Part shown: positions 50,205-58,490 of the stretch, piece after piece | Position numbering within the stretch: position 1 is the stretch's first letter | Layout: every line of letters starts with the position of its first letter | Source: Pseudomonadales bacterium | GTDB taxonomy: Bacteria; Pseudomonadota; Gammaproteobacteria; Pseudomonadales; Azotimanducaceae | DNA: 64,000 bases | Assembly: GCA_028285415.1 (NCBI GenBank) | Contig: JANQPF010000009.1 | Span: 124,001 to 188,000 of the forward strand | Reading direction: 5' to 3' | The notes under the pieces: generated by a model | What the model was told of the DNA's origin: nothing | Database searches by the model: none | What the model saw: only the letters and a program-made list of their open reading frames with translations | Position numbers and translations under genes: made by a program

Positions 50205-50981
50205 ATGGCCGTCAAGGTATACGAGCACCCGCTGTCACCGTACGCGCAGAAAGTGAAGCTCGCGCTGCTCTACAAAGGTATCGAGTTCGAAGTCGAAACA
50301 CCGATGATCGGGGCAGATGCTGACGCCTTCCTGGCGGTCAGCCCACGTGGCGAGGTACCCGTGCTACTGCACGATGATATTGCGCTGTACGACTCCGCGA
50401 TTATTGGAGCTTACATAGACGAGACCTGGCCCGAGCCGCCGCTCCTGCCATCGCAACCGCTGGCCAGGGCAGAAGTTCGAATCATCGAGGATGCCATGGA
50501 TACACACTTCGAAGGCAACACCTGGGGCCTCGGTGAAGTGAAAATCTTCGCCCGCGCCCGGGGTGAAGCCGCCCAGCGGATGTGCGCGTACGCCGAAGCG
50601 CAGATTCGGGGCTGGTATGGCTGGCTCGAAGCGCGCATCTCAAATGCGGGGTGGTTCAACGGAGACGCATACGGCTGGGCGGATATGTGCGTGGTGCCTT
50701 TTGTGAACGGTGCCGGGAGATTCGACATTGCACCTGCGGCAGGCACAAAGCTTGCGGCCTGGCTGGCTCGTGTAAACGGACGCGACGACGTGACCGAGGT
50801 TGCCGCCGCCGCAGCGGCTGCCGAGCTCGACCCGGACGCCATGCAGGCTGCGGTAGCCGCAGGCTTCAAGCGGGAATACCGCGACCACCGGCTCGAATGG
50901 ATGATCCGCGCCGGCGGCGTCGATATCGTGGCCGCGGGTGTGGCCGCCGACAATATTCGATTCAACGGGAGTTTTTCATGA
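50205..50981 (+). CDS. glutathione S-transferase family protein
   Basis: A 258-residue GST. Thioredoxin-like domain (residues 1-77) with EHPLSPYAQKVKLALLYKGIEF, the SPRGEVPVL cis-Pro loop and DSAIIGAYIDETWP; helical domain after 85 with GWADMCVVPFVNGAGRFD, a variant of the N-capping box. Start ATG 50205. Ser11 in SPYAQK may serve as the thiol-activating residue. Its stop overlaps the ATG of the next GST (ATGA), so both are coupled, as in pairs that act on one xenobiotic conjugate or in lignin-ether cleavage. Confidence 0.9.
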   Translation: MAVKVYEHPLSPYAQKVKLALLYKGIEFEVETPMIGADADAFLAVSPRGEVPVLLHDDIALYDSAIIGAYIDETWPEPPLLPSQPLARAEVRIIEDAMDTHFEGNTWGLGEVKIFARARGEAAQRMCAYAEAQIRGWYGWLEARISNAGWFNGDAYGWADMCVVPFVNGAGRFDIAPAAGTKLAAWLARVNGRDDVTEVAAAAAAAELDPDAMQAAVAAGFKREYRDHRLEWMIRAGGVDIVAAGVAADNIRFNGSFS

Positions 50982-51907
50982 ACACGCCTATCCTTCACCA
51001 CTATCCACCGAGCCTCTTTTCGGAAAAGATTCGCACGCTCTTCGGCTTTCTCGACATCGAATGGCAGTCGGTGATCATTCCACCCATCATGCCCCGCCCT
51101 CACCTGATGCCGCTTTCCGGCGGCTATCGCAAGACGCCGATCATGCAGATCGGCGCGAACGTTTACTGCGACACCGAAATCATCTGCCGCAAGCTGGCGT
51201 CCCTGGCCGGGAACACTTCACTCTACGCACCCGGCTTCGTCGCCGAACGCGTTGCGCGTTGGGCGGATACCGAGCTCTTCCGCACGACGGTGGCACTCAA
51301 TTTCCGTCCAGAAGCGCTGGCCACACAAATGAGCCAGATGTCGGAAGCCGAGATGGTCGCGTTTCAAGAGGACAGGGCTGAGCTGTCAGGCGGTGCACCC
51401 ATCGTCGCCATGGATCCCGCTGCAGCCGAGGCTGACTTTTGCGGGCTGCTCGAAAATCTCGACGCCTCCCTTTCTGATGATTACCTCTTCGGGAACACGC
51501 CCAGCGTGGCGGACTTCAGCCTGTATCACTGCTTGTGGTTCGTTGCGGGCAACGCCGCGAACGCACCGCTCTTCGAGCCCTGGGAACGGGCTCGCGCCTA
51601 TCTCGAGCGCATGCGCCGCATCGGCCACGGCTCGTTCGAGGAGATTTCCGCGGAATCTGCGCTGGCAGCAGGCGCCTCGAGCGAGCCGGAAGCGCCGGCA
51701 GACGCGCGCGTTGACGCCCATCTTGCGGCTGGTCTGAGCGCCGGTGACGCCGTCACCGTGGCGCCGAACGACTATGGCCGCATCCCCGTCGCGGGCAAGC
51801 TGATAGCCTATCGCAAGGACGAGATTGTCATCGAAAGAACCGACGACGAGGCTGGCCGGCTGATGGTGCATTTTCCGAACATCGGCTTTGAGGTTGCACC
51901 AGCCTGA
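50978..51907 (+). CDS. GST-like protein with extra C-terminal domain
   Basis: A 309-residue protein: thioredoxin-like domain with HHYPPSLFSEKIRTLFGFL and a GGYRKTPIMQIG cis-Pro loop, GST helical domain with SVADFSLYHCLWF, and then about 75 extra residues (from about 235) rich in Ala and Val with a beta-sheet look (DAVTVAPNDYGRIPVAGKL and later VHFPNIGFEV). The added domain is seen in a group of bacterial GST-like proteins; its role is not known to me. Ser near residue 13 or 16 could be catalytic. Coupled to the upstream GST by ATGA overlap. Converges on the ADP-ribosylglycohydrolase gene. Confidence 0.88.
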   Translation: MNTPILHHYPPSLFSEKIRTLFGFLDIEWQSVIIPPIMPRPHLMPLSGGYRKTPIMQIGANVYCDTEIICRKLASLAGNTSLYAPGFVAERVARWADTELFRTTVALNFRPEALATQMSQMSEAEMVAFQEDRAELSGGAPIVAMDPAAAEADFCGLLENLDASLSDDYLFGNTPSVADFSLYHCLWFVAGNAANAPLFEPWERARAYLERMRRIGHGSFEEISAESALAAGASSEPEAPADARVDAHLAAGLSAGDAVTVAPNDYGRIPVAGKLIAYRKDEIVIERTDDEAGRLMVHFPNIGFEVAPA

Positions 51908-51932
51908 CTCAGCTCCCCGCGCATCGAAACCG

Positions 51933-54008
51933 TCAGGAGGGTGTCACCCGCACGCGACGCGTTGCGGTGCTGCCTTCCTCGATCACGAGCGCCATGCCGC
52001 CGCACCCGAGCTCCGCATCAGTGGCATGCAACAGGTTATCGCCGTTGATTGATGCCTTCAGCGTGTCACCTTTGACCGCAAGCGTCAGCTCGTAGGTCTC
52101 CCCGAACTCCCAATCGAAACGACAGCGCGCGAGCACCGTCTCGCCGCCGACCACCTTTACAATCCTTGCTTCACCGTCTCGATGCAGCTGCAGCGCATAG
52201 AAGCGGCGCATACCCTGCACGCGAACGGCAACCCCGGAGGAAGTCGCCATGTGCGAGAGCACGTCGGCCGATACCGTGACATCCCGCCAATCCCGCGTGC
52301 CTTGAATCAAGAGCCCCCGGCCTTCGTTCTGCACCAGCCGATAGCCCTCCACCCAGGGCATAGCAACAAACTCGTCCACGCCGTTTACCCAGGAACGTCG
52401 CAGCATGCTTTGCGGATGTTTGCGGGGGTTGGAGCGGGCGCTGACAAAATCCGGTTCACCTTGCCAGCTCAGGGAGTCGAGGTGCAGATCCCCCGCCGTC
52501 TCTACGCCAATCTCGTAAACCGGGTGGGCCACCGCAGGTATGTCGAAGCTGACCTGACTCTGCTCGTTGACGACTACCGGATCGGAATAGGCAAAGCAGG
52601 GTTCGTCGTCCTGGTCGTAGTAGGCAACGTACAGCCGGGCTTCGGCGCCCCCACCGTCTAGCAACTGCGCACGAAGCGTTTGGCCGGGATACACCCGCGG
52701 CGAGGCAATCAGCGGATAGGGATTGTTGGGGTTTTCCGTCCACTCGGCAAACGCCTTCGATGGCGCAAATACCGGGGTGCCGAAGCGCGCGGCATCTTTC
52801 GCCCCGAGGCGCAGGCTGTGCTGCCCGGTGAGGCTCACACCCGTCACGTTCTCGATCTCACCTTCTCCACCGGTAACCGTGAAGCCCTGCCGGCTGCCGG
52901 GCATTTCGAAATGAAACTGCGCGCCGTCTTTCGGCAGCCACGGTGCTTCGCCACGCATGCGCCGCGCGGTACTTATGATTTCTTGTGACTCCAGTACGCA
53001 GTCGGAGATACCCCAGCTTGGATCCGCCGAAGGCACGTAGATTCGGTCCGCCAGCGGACCGCGCCAGTCCAGGCCTCTCTCGAGACCGGCATCTATGCCT
53101 GCCAGCCCGTTCTTGATCCCCATGAGGCAGCCGACATTGCCGGAATTGCAGTCCGTATCCCAGCCGCTGGTGTTGATGATTTTCATCGTTTCAGAAAAGT
53201 CATCGTCACCGTACAACAGCGCCAGGATGATGAGACCGTGATTCGGCACCATGTGGCAATTGCCGCCGTACTTGTCATAACCATAGCTCGCCGCAAGACG
53301 CTCACGCGCGGCGCGCCAGTCGGATTCTGCAACCCGCCAGCTCCGCAGGTCGTCGATGAGCCTGCGGATGACGGAGTCAGCCGGGATGTAACCCAGCGCC
53401 GTATCGAGCAGCCGGTGGATGTCAGACTCGACAAACGCCATTGCTTCCATCACCGCCAGCACCACCGCACCATACACGGCCTCTCCATCATGGCTGACGC
53501 TGGCCGCACGCTCGGCAAGACGGGCCGCCTGATCCGCGTTGCCCGGGGAGACCATCGCCCAACCGTCAATGAAAATCTGCGCGCCGATCTGCTCCGAGAC
53601 GATTTTGGAATTGAGGGCGGCGGAGCCGCTTGCCGGCGCTTCGATGCCTTTCTTCAACCGCAAATAAGCGGTGTGCTCGGTCGAGTTGCCGAGACCACCC
53701 CACCAGAGGATCGTCCTTTCTTCGATCAGGTAGTTGAGCCAGCTCTCGCCAATCTCTGCCGCGGAGATGTCGGGATTGTCACCGTGATCACCCATGGCGC
53801 GCGCAAAGGTAAAGGTGCCGGCAATGTCATCGTCCGTGACAAGAAGCGGGACGCCGACTTTGTCGTGTACGTAGTACTCGATGTCACCCAGCCGTTTCTG
53901 TATCAGCTCGTATGGCCAACCTTCAAACGGCCGGCCGAGATATACGCCAACCGTTTTTCCGACCACCCCCGCGTAGACGCGCTCCCCGTAATCGTCCGGC
54001 AATTCCAT
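51933..54008 (-). CDS. ADP-ribosylglycohydrolase fused to a concanavalin-like domain
   Basis: A 691-residue protein from ATG 54008 (AGGAGA upstream). Residues about 1-335 form the ARH fold with metal sites DDDIAGTF and WDTDCNSGNVG, the DDxxGxx...DTD pattern that binds two Mg2+. The remaining 350 or so residues hold a beta-sandwich region (about 375-510) and a C-terminal LamG/DUF1080-like jelly roll (DWRDVTVSADVLSH, AVRVQGMRRFYALQLHRDG). No signal peptide is seen. The ARH part may act on ADP-ribose-type or other N- or O-glycosides; the sugar-binding-like tail suggests a carbohydrate substrate instead of an ADP-ribosylated protein. Confidence 0.88.
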   Translation of the reverse strand: MELPDDYGERVYAGVVGKTVGVYLGRPFEGWPYELIQKRLGDIEYYVHDKVGVPLLVTDDDIAGTFTFARAMGDHGDNPDISAAEIGESWLNYLIEERTILWWGGLGNSTEHTAYLRLKKGIEAPASGSAALNSKIVSEQIGAQIFIDGWAMVSPGNADQAARLAERAASVSHDGEAVYGAVVLAVMEAMAFVESDIHRLLDTALGYIPADSVIRRLIDDLRSWRVAESDWRAARERLAASYGYDKYGGNCHMVPNHGLIILALLYGDDDFSETMKIINTSGWDTDCNSGNVGCLMGIKNGLAGIDAGLERGLDWRGPLADRIYVPSADPSWGISDCVLESQEIISTARRMRGEAPWLPKDGAQFHFEMPGSRQGFTVTGGEGEIENVTGVSLTGQHSLRLGAKDAARFGTPVFAPSKAFAEWTENPNNPYPLIASPRVYPGQTLRAQLLDGGGAEARLYVAYYDQDDEPCFAYSDPVVVNEQSQVSFDIPAVAHPVYEIGVETAGDLHLDSLSWQGEPDFVSARSNPRKHPQSMLRRSWVNGVDEFVAMPWVEGYRLVQNEGRGLLIQGTRDWRDVTVSADVLSHMATSSGVAVRVQGMRRFYALQLHRDGEARIVKVVGGETVLARCRFDWEFGETYELTLAVKGDTLKASINGDNLLHATDAELGCGGMALVIEEGSTATRRVRVTPS

Positions 54009-54157
54009 AGAGTCTCCTGCTCCCTTGATCCGCTCTCTGAGCCAATGGCTGAGAAAGCGAATTACCATACGCCCCGGGAGGAGACTTGGCGAGCCATGGC
54101 GATTCGAACGGCGTTCGACGATACTGTGGGCTGAACAGATGAGGAAGGCTGCACGAC

Positions 54158-55849
54158 ATGCATGATCTGGTTATCCGCAACGCACTCATTGTCGATGGCT
54201 CAGGCACTGACCGGTTCAACGGTACCGTTGCCATCGACGACGGCGTAATCTCCGCGGTCGCGCGTGAGGCAGACGCGCCCATCGGCGAAGGCCGGCGCGA
54301 GATTGACGCTGCCGGTGATCTCCTCACTCCGGGTTTCGTCGACATCCACACCCACTACGACGGTCAGGTCTGCTGGGACAAACAGGTCACGCCAAGCTCC
54401 TGGCACGGTGTCACCACCGTGGTCATGGGCAACTGTGGCGTCGGCTTTGCACCCGTGCACCCCGGTACCGAGGATGAGCTGGTGTCGCTCATGGAGAGCG
54501 TCGAGGACATTCCCGGCACCGCGCTGCACGAAGGTATTCCATGGGGCTGGAAGACATTCCCCGAGTACCTGGACGCCATCGATACACCCTACACGGTGGA
54601 TGTCGGCGCTCAGGTGCCACACGTCGCCATTCGCCACTACGTCATGGGCGATCGCTGCTACGACGATGCGACGGAGCAGGACATGGACGAGATGCGCAGC
54701 ATCACCCGTGAGGCGCTGGAAGCCGGCGCCCTGGGGTTCTCGACTTCACGCATTTATCTGCATGTCGACAAAAACGGCAACCTGGTGCCAGGCACCCGTG
54801 CCGCCGGCGAAGAAATCAAAATGATCGGCAGCGCTTTCGAAGGCCTCGATCACGGCACCATCGAGTTCGTTTCCGATCACCTCAACGACCCGGACGAACT
54901 GTCGTGGGTCGAGTACATTGCACGCACGACGGGCCGCACGGTCACCCCCCTGACCACCGCCGGTTTCGGACCGGTCTGGGACCTGGCAGAAACGCTTGCC
55001 GCCGACGGCTTCAACCTGCGCCCGCAGGTGGGTGCCCGGCCGGCATCGATACTCATGACCCTCGACGGTACCATCAATCCGATGCGCCAGTTCCCTGCTT
55101 ACCGCGAAATCATGCATCTGTCGCTCGAAGAGCAGCGCGCGAAGCTACGGGACCCGGAATTCCGGCAGCGCGTTGTCGACGAGGATCTGATGCTGCCGGG
55201 CAACAAAGATACGGCTCGCTTCCTGACGGACTACGAGCATCAGTATCTGCTGGACGAGCGCCTGACGTATGAACCCTCAGCCGAAGAGACGGTTGCCGCG
55301 GCTGCCGCCGCCTCCGGCCGCCATCCGCGCGAGGTGATCATGGACACGATGGCGGACGGCAATCCCATACTGATCCTGTTCGGCCGCTACGAGGGTGATC
55401 TCGAAGGGCAACGCGAAGTGATCGAACACCCGCTGAGCGTATTCGGACTGTCCGACGGCGGCGCACACTGCGGCGTGCTGGTGGACGCCAGCGTCCCAAC
55501 CTACATGCTGAGCTACTTCACCCGGGACCGGGAACGCGGCCCGAAAATGTCGCTGGAGTTTGTCGTGCACAAGCTGACGCGAGATTCGGCGGAAGTTTAT
55601 GGCCTCAAAGACCGCGGCCTGATTGCCCCGGGGTATAAGGCAGATCTCAACCTGATCGACTACCAAACGCTGCACCTGGACAAGCCGCGCATGGTCCACG
55701 ACCTCCCCGCGAATGGTAAACGGCTGATACAGACGGCATCAGGCTATCGCATGACCATCAAGTCGGGTGAGGTCACGTACGAGAATGGTGAGTTCACCGG
55801 CGCGCTGCCCGGCCGTCTCCTACGCGGCGGACAGAACGCCACGGTCTGA
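54158..55849 (+). CDS. N-acyl-D-amino-acid deacylase (amidohydrolase family)
   Basis: A 563-residue zinc hydrolase. The N-terminal beta domain and LTPGFVDIHTHYDGQ (metal His pair) start the barrel; SSWHGVTTVVMGNCGVGFAPV is the D-aminoacylase mark, and GLSDGGAHCG gives the catalytic Asp. The C-terminal DRGLIAPGYKADLNLID closes the beta domain. GAGGAAGG precedes ATG 54158. It would release a D-amino acid or related amine from its N-acyl form; many related proteins have unknown amide substrates. It is 30 bases before a DUF2306 membrane protein. Confidence 0.93.
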   Translation: MHDLVIRNALIVDGSGTDRFNGTVAIDDGVISAVAREADAPIGEGRREIDAAGDLLTPGFVDIHTHYDGQVCWDKQVTPSSWHGVTTVVMGNCGVGFAPVHPGTEDELVSLMESVEDIPGTALHEGIPWGWKTFPEYLDAIDTPYTVDVGAQVPHVAIRHYVMGDRCYDDATEQDMDEMRSITREALEAGALGFSTSRIYLHVDKNGNLVPGTRAAGEEIKMIGSAFEGLDHGTIEFVSDHLNDPDELSWVEYIARTTGRTVTPLTTAGFGPVWDLAETLAADGFNLRPQVGARPASILMTLDGTINPMRQFPAYREIMHLSLEEQRAKLRDPEFRQRVVDEDLMLPGNKDTARFLTDYEHQYLLDERLTYEPSAEETVAAAAAASGRHPREVIMDTMADGNPILILFGRYEGDLEGQREVIEHPLSVFGLSDGGAHCGVLVDASVPTYMLSYFTRDRERGPKMSLEFVVHKLTRDSAEVYGLKDRGLIAPGYKADLNLIDYQTLHLDKPRMVHDLPANGKRLIQTASGYRMTIKSGEVTYENGEFTGALPGRLLRGGQNATV

Positions 55850-55879
55850 GGAGCCGGGGAACAGGCGGCGGAGACAACC

Positions 55880-56623
55880 ATGGCCGAAGCTGACATTCTC
55901 AGCACTGACGCGAGCCGCGCATTCGAAGCCGATCGCAACCATCGCCTCATCCTCGAGCGGGTGGGCTGGTTCTTCGTTGCCGCGATGCTGCTCACAGGAC
56001 TGAGCTCGGTGTTTGCTCGAATGTTTTTCATGGGCGAGACTGCAGGCACACCCGCTGAAGCGCATGATCCGTTCAACGTGCGCTACGTCCTCAATCCACT
56101 CGCCACCTGGCTGCATTTGTTGCCGGCATTGTGCATCGCCGCTGCCGGTCCACTGCAGTTCATTCGCCGGGTCCGTAACAAACAGCGCAAGCTGCATCGT
56201 GTCAGCGGCCGTGTGTATCTCATCTGCGGCGTGATCGGCGCCGTCAGCGGTCTTTATCTCGGTGCTGTTCATCCGTTTTCCGGATGGAACGGCCCTGGTG
56301 CCAACGAAGGATTTGCCACCATTTTCTTCGCCTCGTTTACGCTCTTCTGTCTGGTCAAGGCGTTTACGACTGTGCGACGCCGCCAGTTTGCTGCACATCG
56401 GGAATGGGTGATCCGCTCGTGGGCGTTGATGCTCGGCATCGGCACCGAGCGTATTCTCCTCGGCGTGATGATGAACGTCACCGACATCGACCTGTCCGTC
56501 CTGTTCGGCCTGACGTTCTGGATGGCTGCTGCAATCAACATTCCCGCAGCGGAATACTGGATTCACCTGACCCGAACACCCGGCAACGGCATGAGGCACT
56601 GGAAGGATCTCGACGGGCGCTGA
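55880..56623 (+). CDS. DUF2306 membrane protein
   Basis: A 247-residue inner-membrane protein with about six to seven helices. FNVRYVLNPLATWLHLLPALCIAAAGPLQFIRRVRNKQRKLHRVSGRVY and later AHREWVIRSWALMLG match the DUF2306 family, with conserved His on the cytoplasmic side that could bind heme or metal. Function of the family is unknown. It is linked to the deacylase gene and is followed by the CYP153 gene after 97 bases. Confidence 0.85.
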   Translation: MAEADILSTDASRAFEADRNHRLILERVGWFFVAAMLLTGLSSVFARMFFMGETAGTPAEAHDPFNVRYVLNPLATWLHLLPALCIAAAGPLQFIRRVRNKQRKLHRVSGRVYLICGVIGAVSGLYLGAVHPFSGWNGPGANEGFATIFFASFTLFCLVKAFTTVRRRQFAAHREWVIRSWALMLGIGTERILLGVMMNVTDIDLSVLFGLTFWMAAAINIPAAEYWIHLTRTPGNGMRHWKDLDGR

Positions 56624-56661
56624 GTGCCTGACCGGTGACCCGCGACACTGATTACATCAGG

Positions 56662-56674
56662 TCTACAATGTAGA
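56662..56674. promoter_or_regulatory. 13-base palindrome upstream of CYP153
   Basis: TCTACA-A-TGTAGA is perfect, and TACAAT inside it (56664-56669) resembles a -10 box. It begins 59 bases before the P450 start. A regulator bound here could block the promoter. Confidence 0.4.
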
Positions 56675-56720
56675 GTATCGATTTACCCGGTTTACACCCG
56701 CAGATAGCAAGGGAACGAGA

Positions 56721-57974
56721 ATGAACGCAGCAGTAGATCAAGACATCAACGCCATCCCTATCGACAAAATCGACGTCAGCAGACCTGAGCGCTTCGAAAA
56801 CGATACATGGCAGCCGTGGTTCGCGCGTCTACGGAAAGAAACGCCCGTTCACTATCTGGCTGACAGCGTGAACGGACCATTCTGGTCAGTGACTTCTCAC
56901 AAGCTGATCAAAGAGGTGGATACCACCAACACCGTATTCTCTTCGGAAAAGGGCGGCATCGCCCTGCCGGATCCGATTGCCATCGAAGGGCAGATCCAAG
57001 GTAGAAGCTTCATCACCATGGACGAGCCCGAACATGCCAGGGTGCGCGGTGCCGTTTCCCCTACGGTTGCACCGACAAACCTCGCAGAGCTCGAGCCTTT
57101 GATTAGGGAGCGCGCGGCGGACATCCTCGACAACCTGCCGATTGGCGAGACGTTCAACTGGGTGCAGGAGGTTTCTGTCGAGCTGACGGCGAGGATGCTG
57201 GCCACGTTGTTCGACTTTCCGTACGAGGACCGCCGCAAACTCATCCACTGGTCCGACATCACCACCGCCGTTCCCGAGGTCACGGGAGACGACAGCATCG
57301 ACATGGACGAACGCTACAGCGAGCTCATGGAATGCGCCGGCGCGTTCTACCAGCTGTGGATGTCCAAGGTGGGGCAGCCACCCGCTTTCGACCTGATCTC
57401 CATGCTGCAGAACAATCCCGAAACGGCAAAGATGAACGAGGATCCGGAACTCTTCCTCGGTAACCTTTTGCTCCTGATCGTCGGCGGCAACGACACTACT
57501 CGCAACAGCATCAGCGGCGGGGTGATCGGTCTCAACAAGTATCCGGACGAATACCAGAAACTGCGCGATAACCCGGATCTCATTCCCAACATGGTTGCCG
57601 AAATTGTCCGCTGGCAGACCCCGGTGATTCACATGCGCCGCACCGCGCTCGAGGACTACGAGCTCGGCGGGCAGCGCATCAAGGCGGGTGACAAAGTAGT
57701 CATGTGGTATCTGTCCGGCAATCGTGACGAAACCGTGTTCGAGGATCCGGACAGGCTGATCATCGACCGACCGAACGCCCGCGCCCACGTCGCTTTCGGC
57801 TTCGGCGTGCACCGCTGCATGGGCAATCGCCTGGCAGAAATGCAGTTGCGCATCCTGTGGGAAGAGATCATGCAGCGATTCCACATGGTAGAAGTGGTTG
57901 GTGACGTTGAGCGTCTACCCAACAACTTCATTCGAGGCATCAAGGACGTGCCGGTCCGACTGCACCCCCACTGA
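56721..57974 (+). CDS. cyp153: cytochrome P450, CYP153 family (alkane/terminal hydroxylase)
   Basis: A 417-residue soluble P450. The N-terminal IPIDKIDVSRPERF and WFARLRKETPVHY, I-helix LLIVGGNDTTRNS, VIHMRRTALEDYELGG, the SGNRDE block, and heme motif FGFGVHRCMGNRLAEMQLRILWEE with Cys366 all match CYP153, a family that hydroxylates medium-chain alkanes, fatty acids and terpenoid side chains at the terminal carbon. CYP153 genes usually stand beside a ferredoxin and a ferredoxin reductase; neither is present here. A palindrome lies upstream. It converges on a SnoaL-like gene. Confidence 0.92.
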   Translation: MNAAVDQDINAIPIDKIDVSRPERFENDTWQPWFARLRKETPVHYLADSVNGPFWSVTSHKLIKEVDTTNTVFSSEKGGIALPDPIAIEGQIQGRSFITMDEPEHARVRGAVSPTVAPTNLAELEPLIRERAADILDNLPIGETFNWVQEVSVELTARMLATLFDFPYEDRRKLIHWSDITTAVPEVTGDDSIDMDERYSELMECAGAFYQLWMSKVGQPPAFDLISMLQNNPETAKMNEDPELFLGNLLLLIVGGNDTTRNSISGGVIGLNKYPDEYQKLRDNPDLIPNMVAEIVRWQTPVIHMRRTALEDYELGGQRIKAGDKVVMWYLSGNRDETVFEDPDRLIIDRPNARAHVAFGFGVHRCMGNRLAEMQLRILWEEIMQRFHMVEVVGDVERLPNNFIRGIKDVPVRLHPH

Positions 57975-57981
57975 GGACGCT

Positions 57982-58344
57982 TCAGCCAGCCTCGTCTGTG
58001 CCGTTCATGTAGTCGCAATAGAACGTCATCATGCCGTCGACTACCCGATAGAGACCGCAGCCTTCGATGTCACCGCGGGGCGTGTGGGCGATCCAACGCG
58101 CCCATGCCACCTCGCCGCCACCGGCGATCTCCTTGACGGTGAAGCGGGTCTCACGCGCACCCATCTCTTCGACCATCTTTGCCATGAATCCGGCAATCGC
58201 CTCCCGCCCGACGAAGCGTCCGAAGAACGGATCTTCCAACACGGCATCTTCGGCAAAAAGCGGCACAACCTGTGTGTAATCGCCGGAGTTCTGCAGCTCC
58301 CAGAAAGTCTCGATGGTTTCCAGTGCGGTTCGTGTCACATCCAT
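57982..58344 (-). CDS. SnoaL/NTF2-like protein
   Basis: A 120-residue NTF2-superfamily protein. TIETFWELQNSGDYTQVVPLFAEDAVLEDPFFGRFVGREAI, WARWIAHTP and YCDYMN form the usual cone. Strong ribosome site upstream (AGGAGGT region near 58360). It lies between two P450 genes and probably acts on a hydroxylated product or binds the substrate. Confidence 0.86.
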   Translation of the reverse strand: MDVTRTALETIETFWELQNSGDYTQVVPLFAEDAVLEDPFFGRFVGREAIAGFMAKMVEEMGARETRFTVKEIAGGGEVAWARWIAHTPRGDIEGCGLYRVVDGMMTFYCDYMNGTDEAG

Positions 58345-58490
58345 TACCTCAAATACCTCCTACCTCCAATATCCCATGAGATCAGCAGCACCAGCTGCCG
58401 GAAAGCGCTATTCTGACATGGCACTCGAAATGACTGCACGAGACGGATGGCGTATAACAATCACCTTGGCCGCAGAGCTCGATCACACCT

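Noticed and set aside
56681-56697. TTTAC repeats before CYP153 similar to the TTTAC dyad before the first P450
   Set aside because: Direct and not inverted, and short; not enough to claim a shared regulator.
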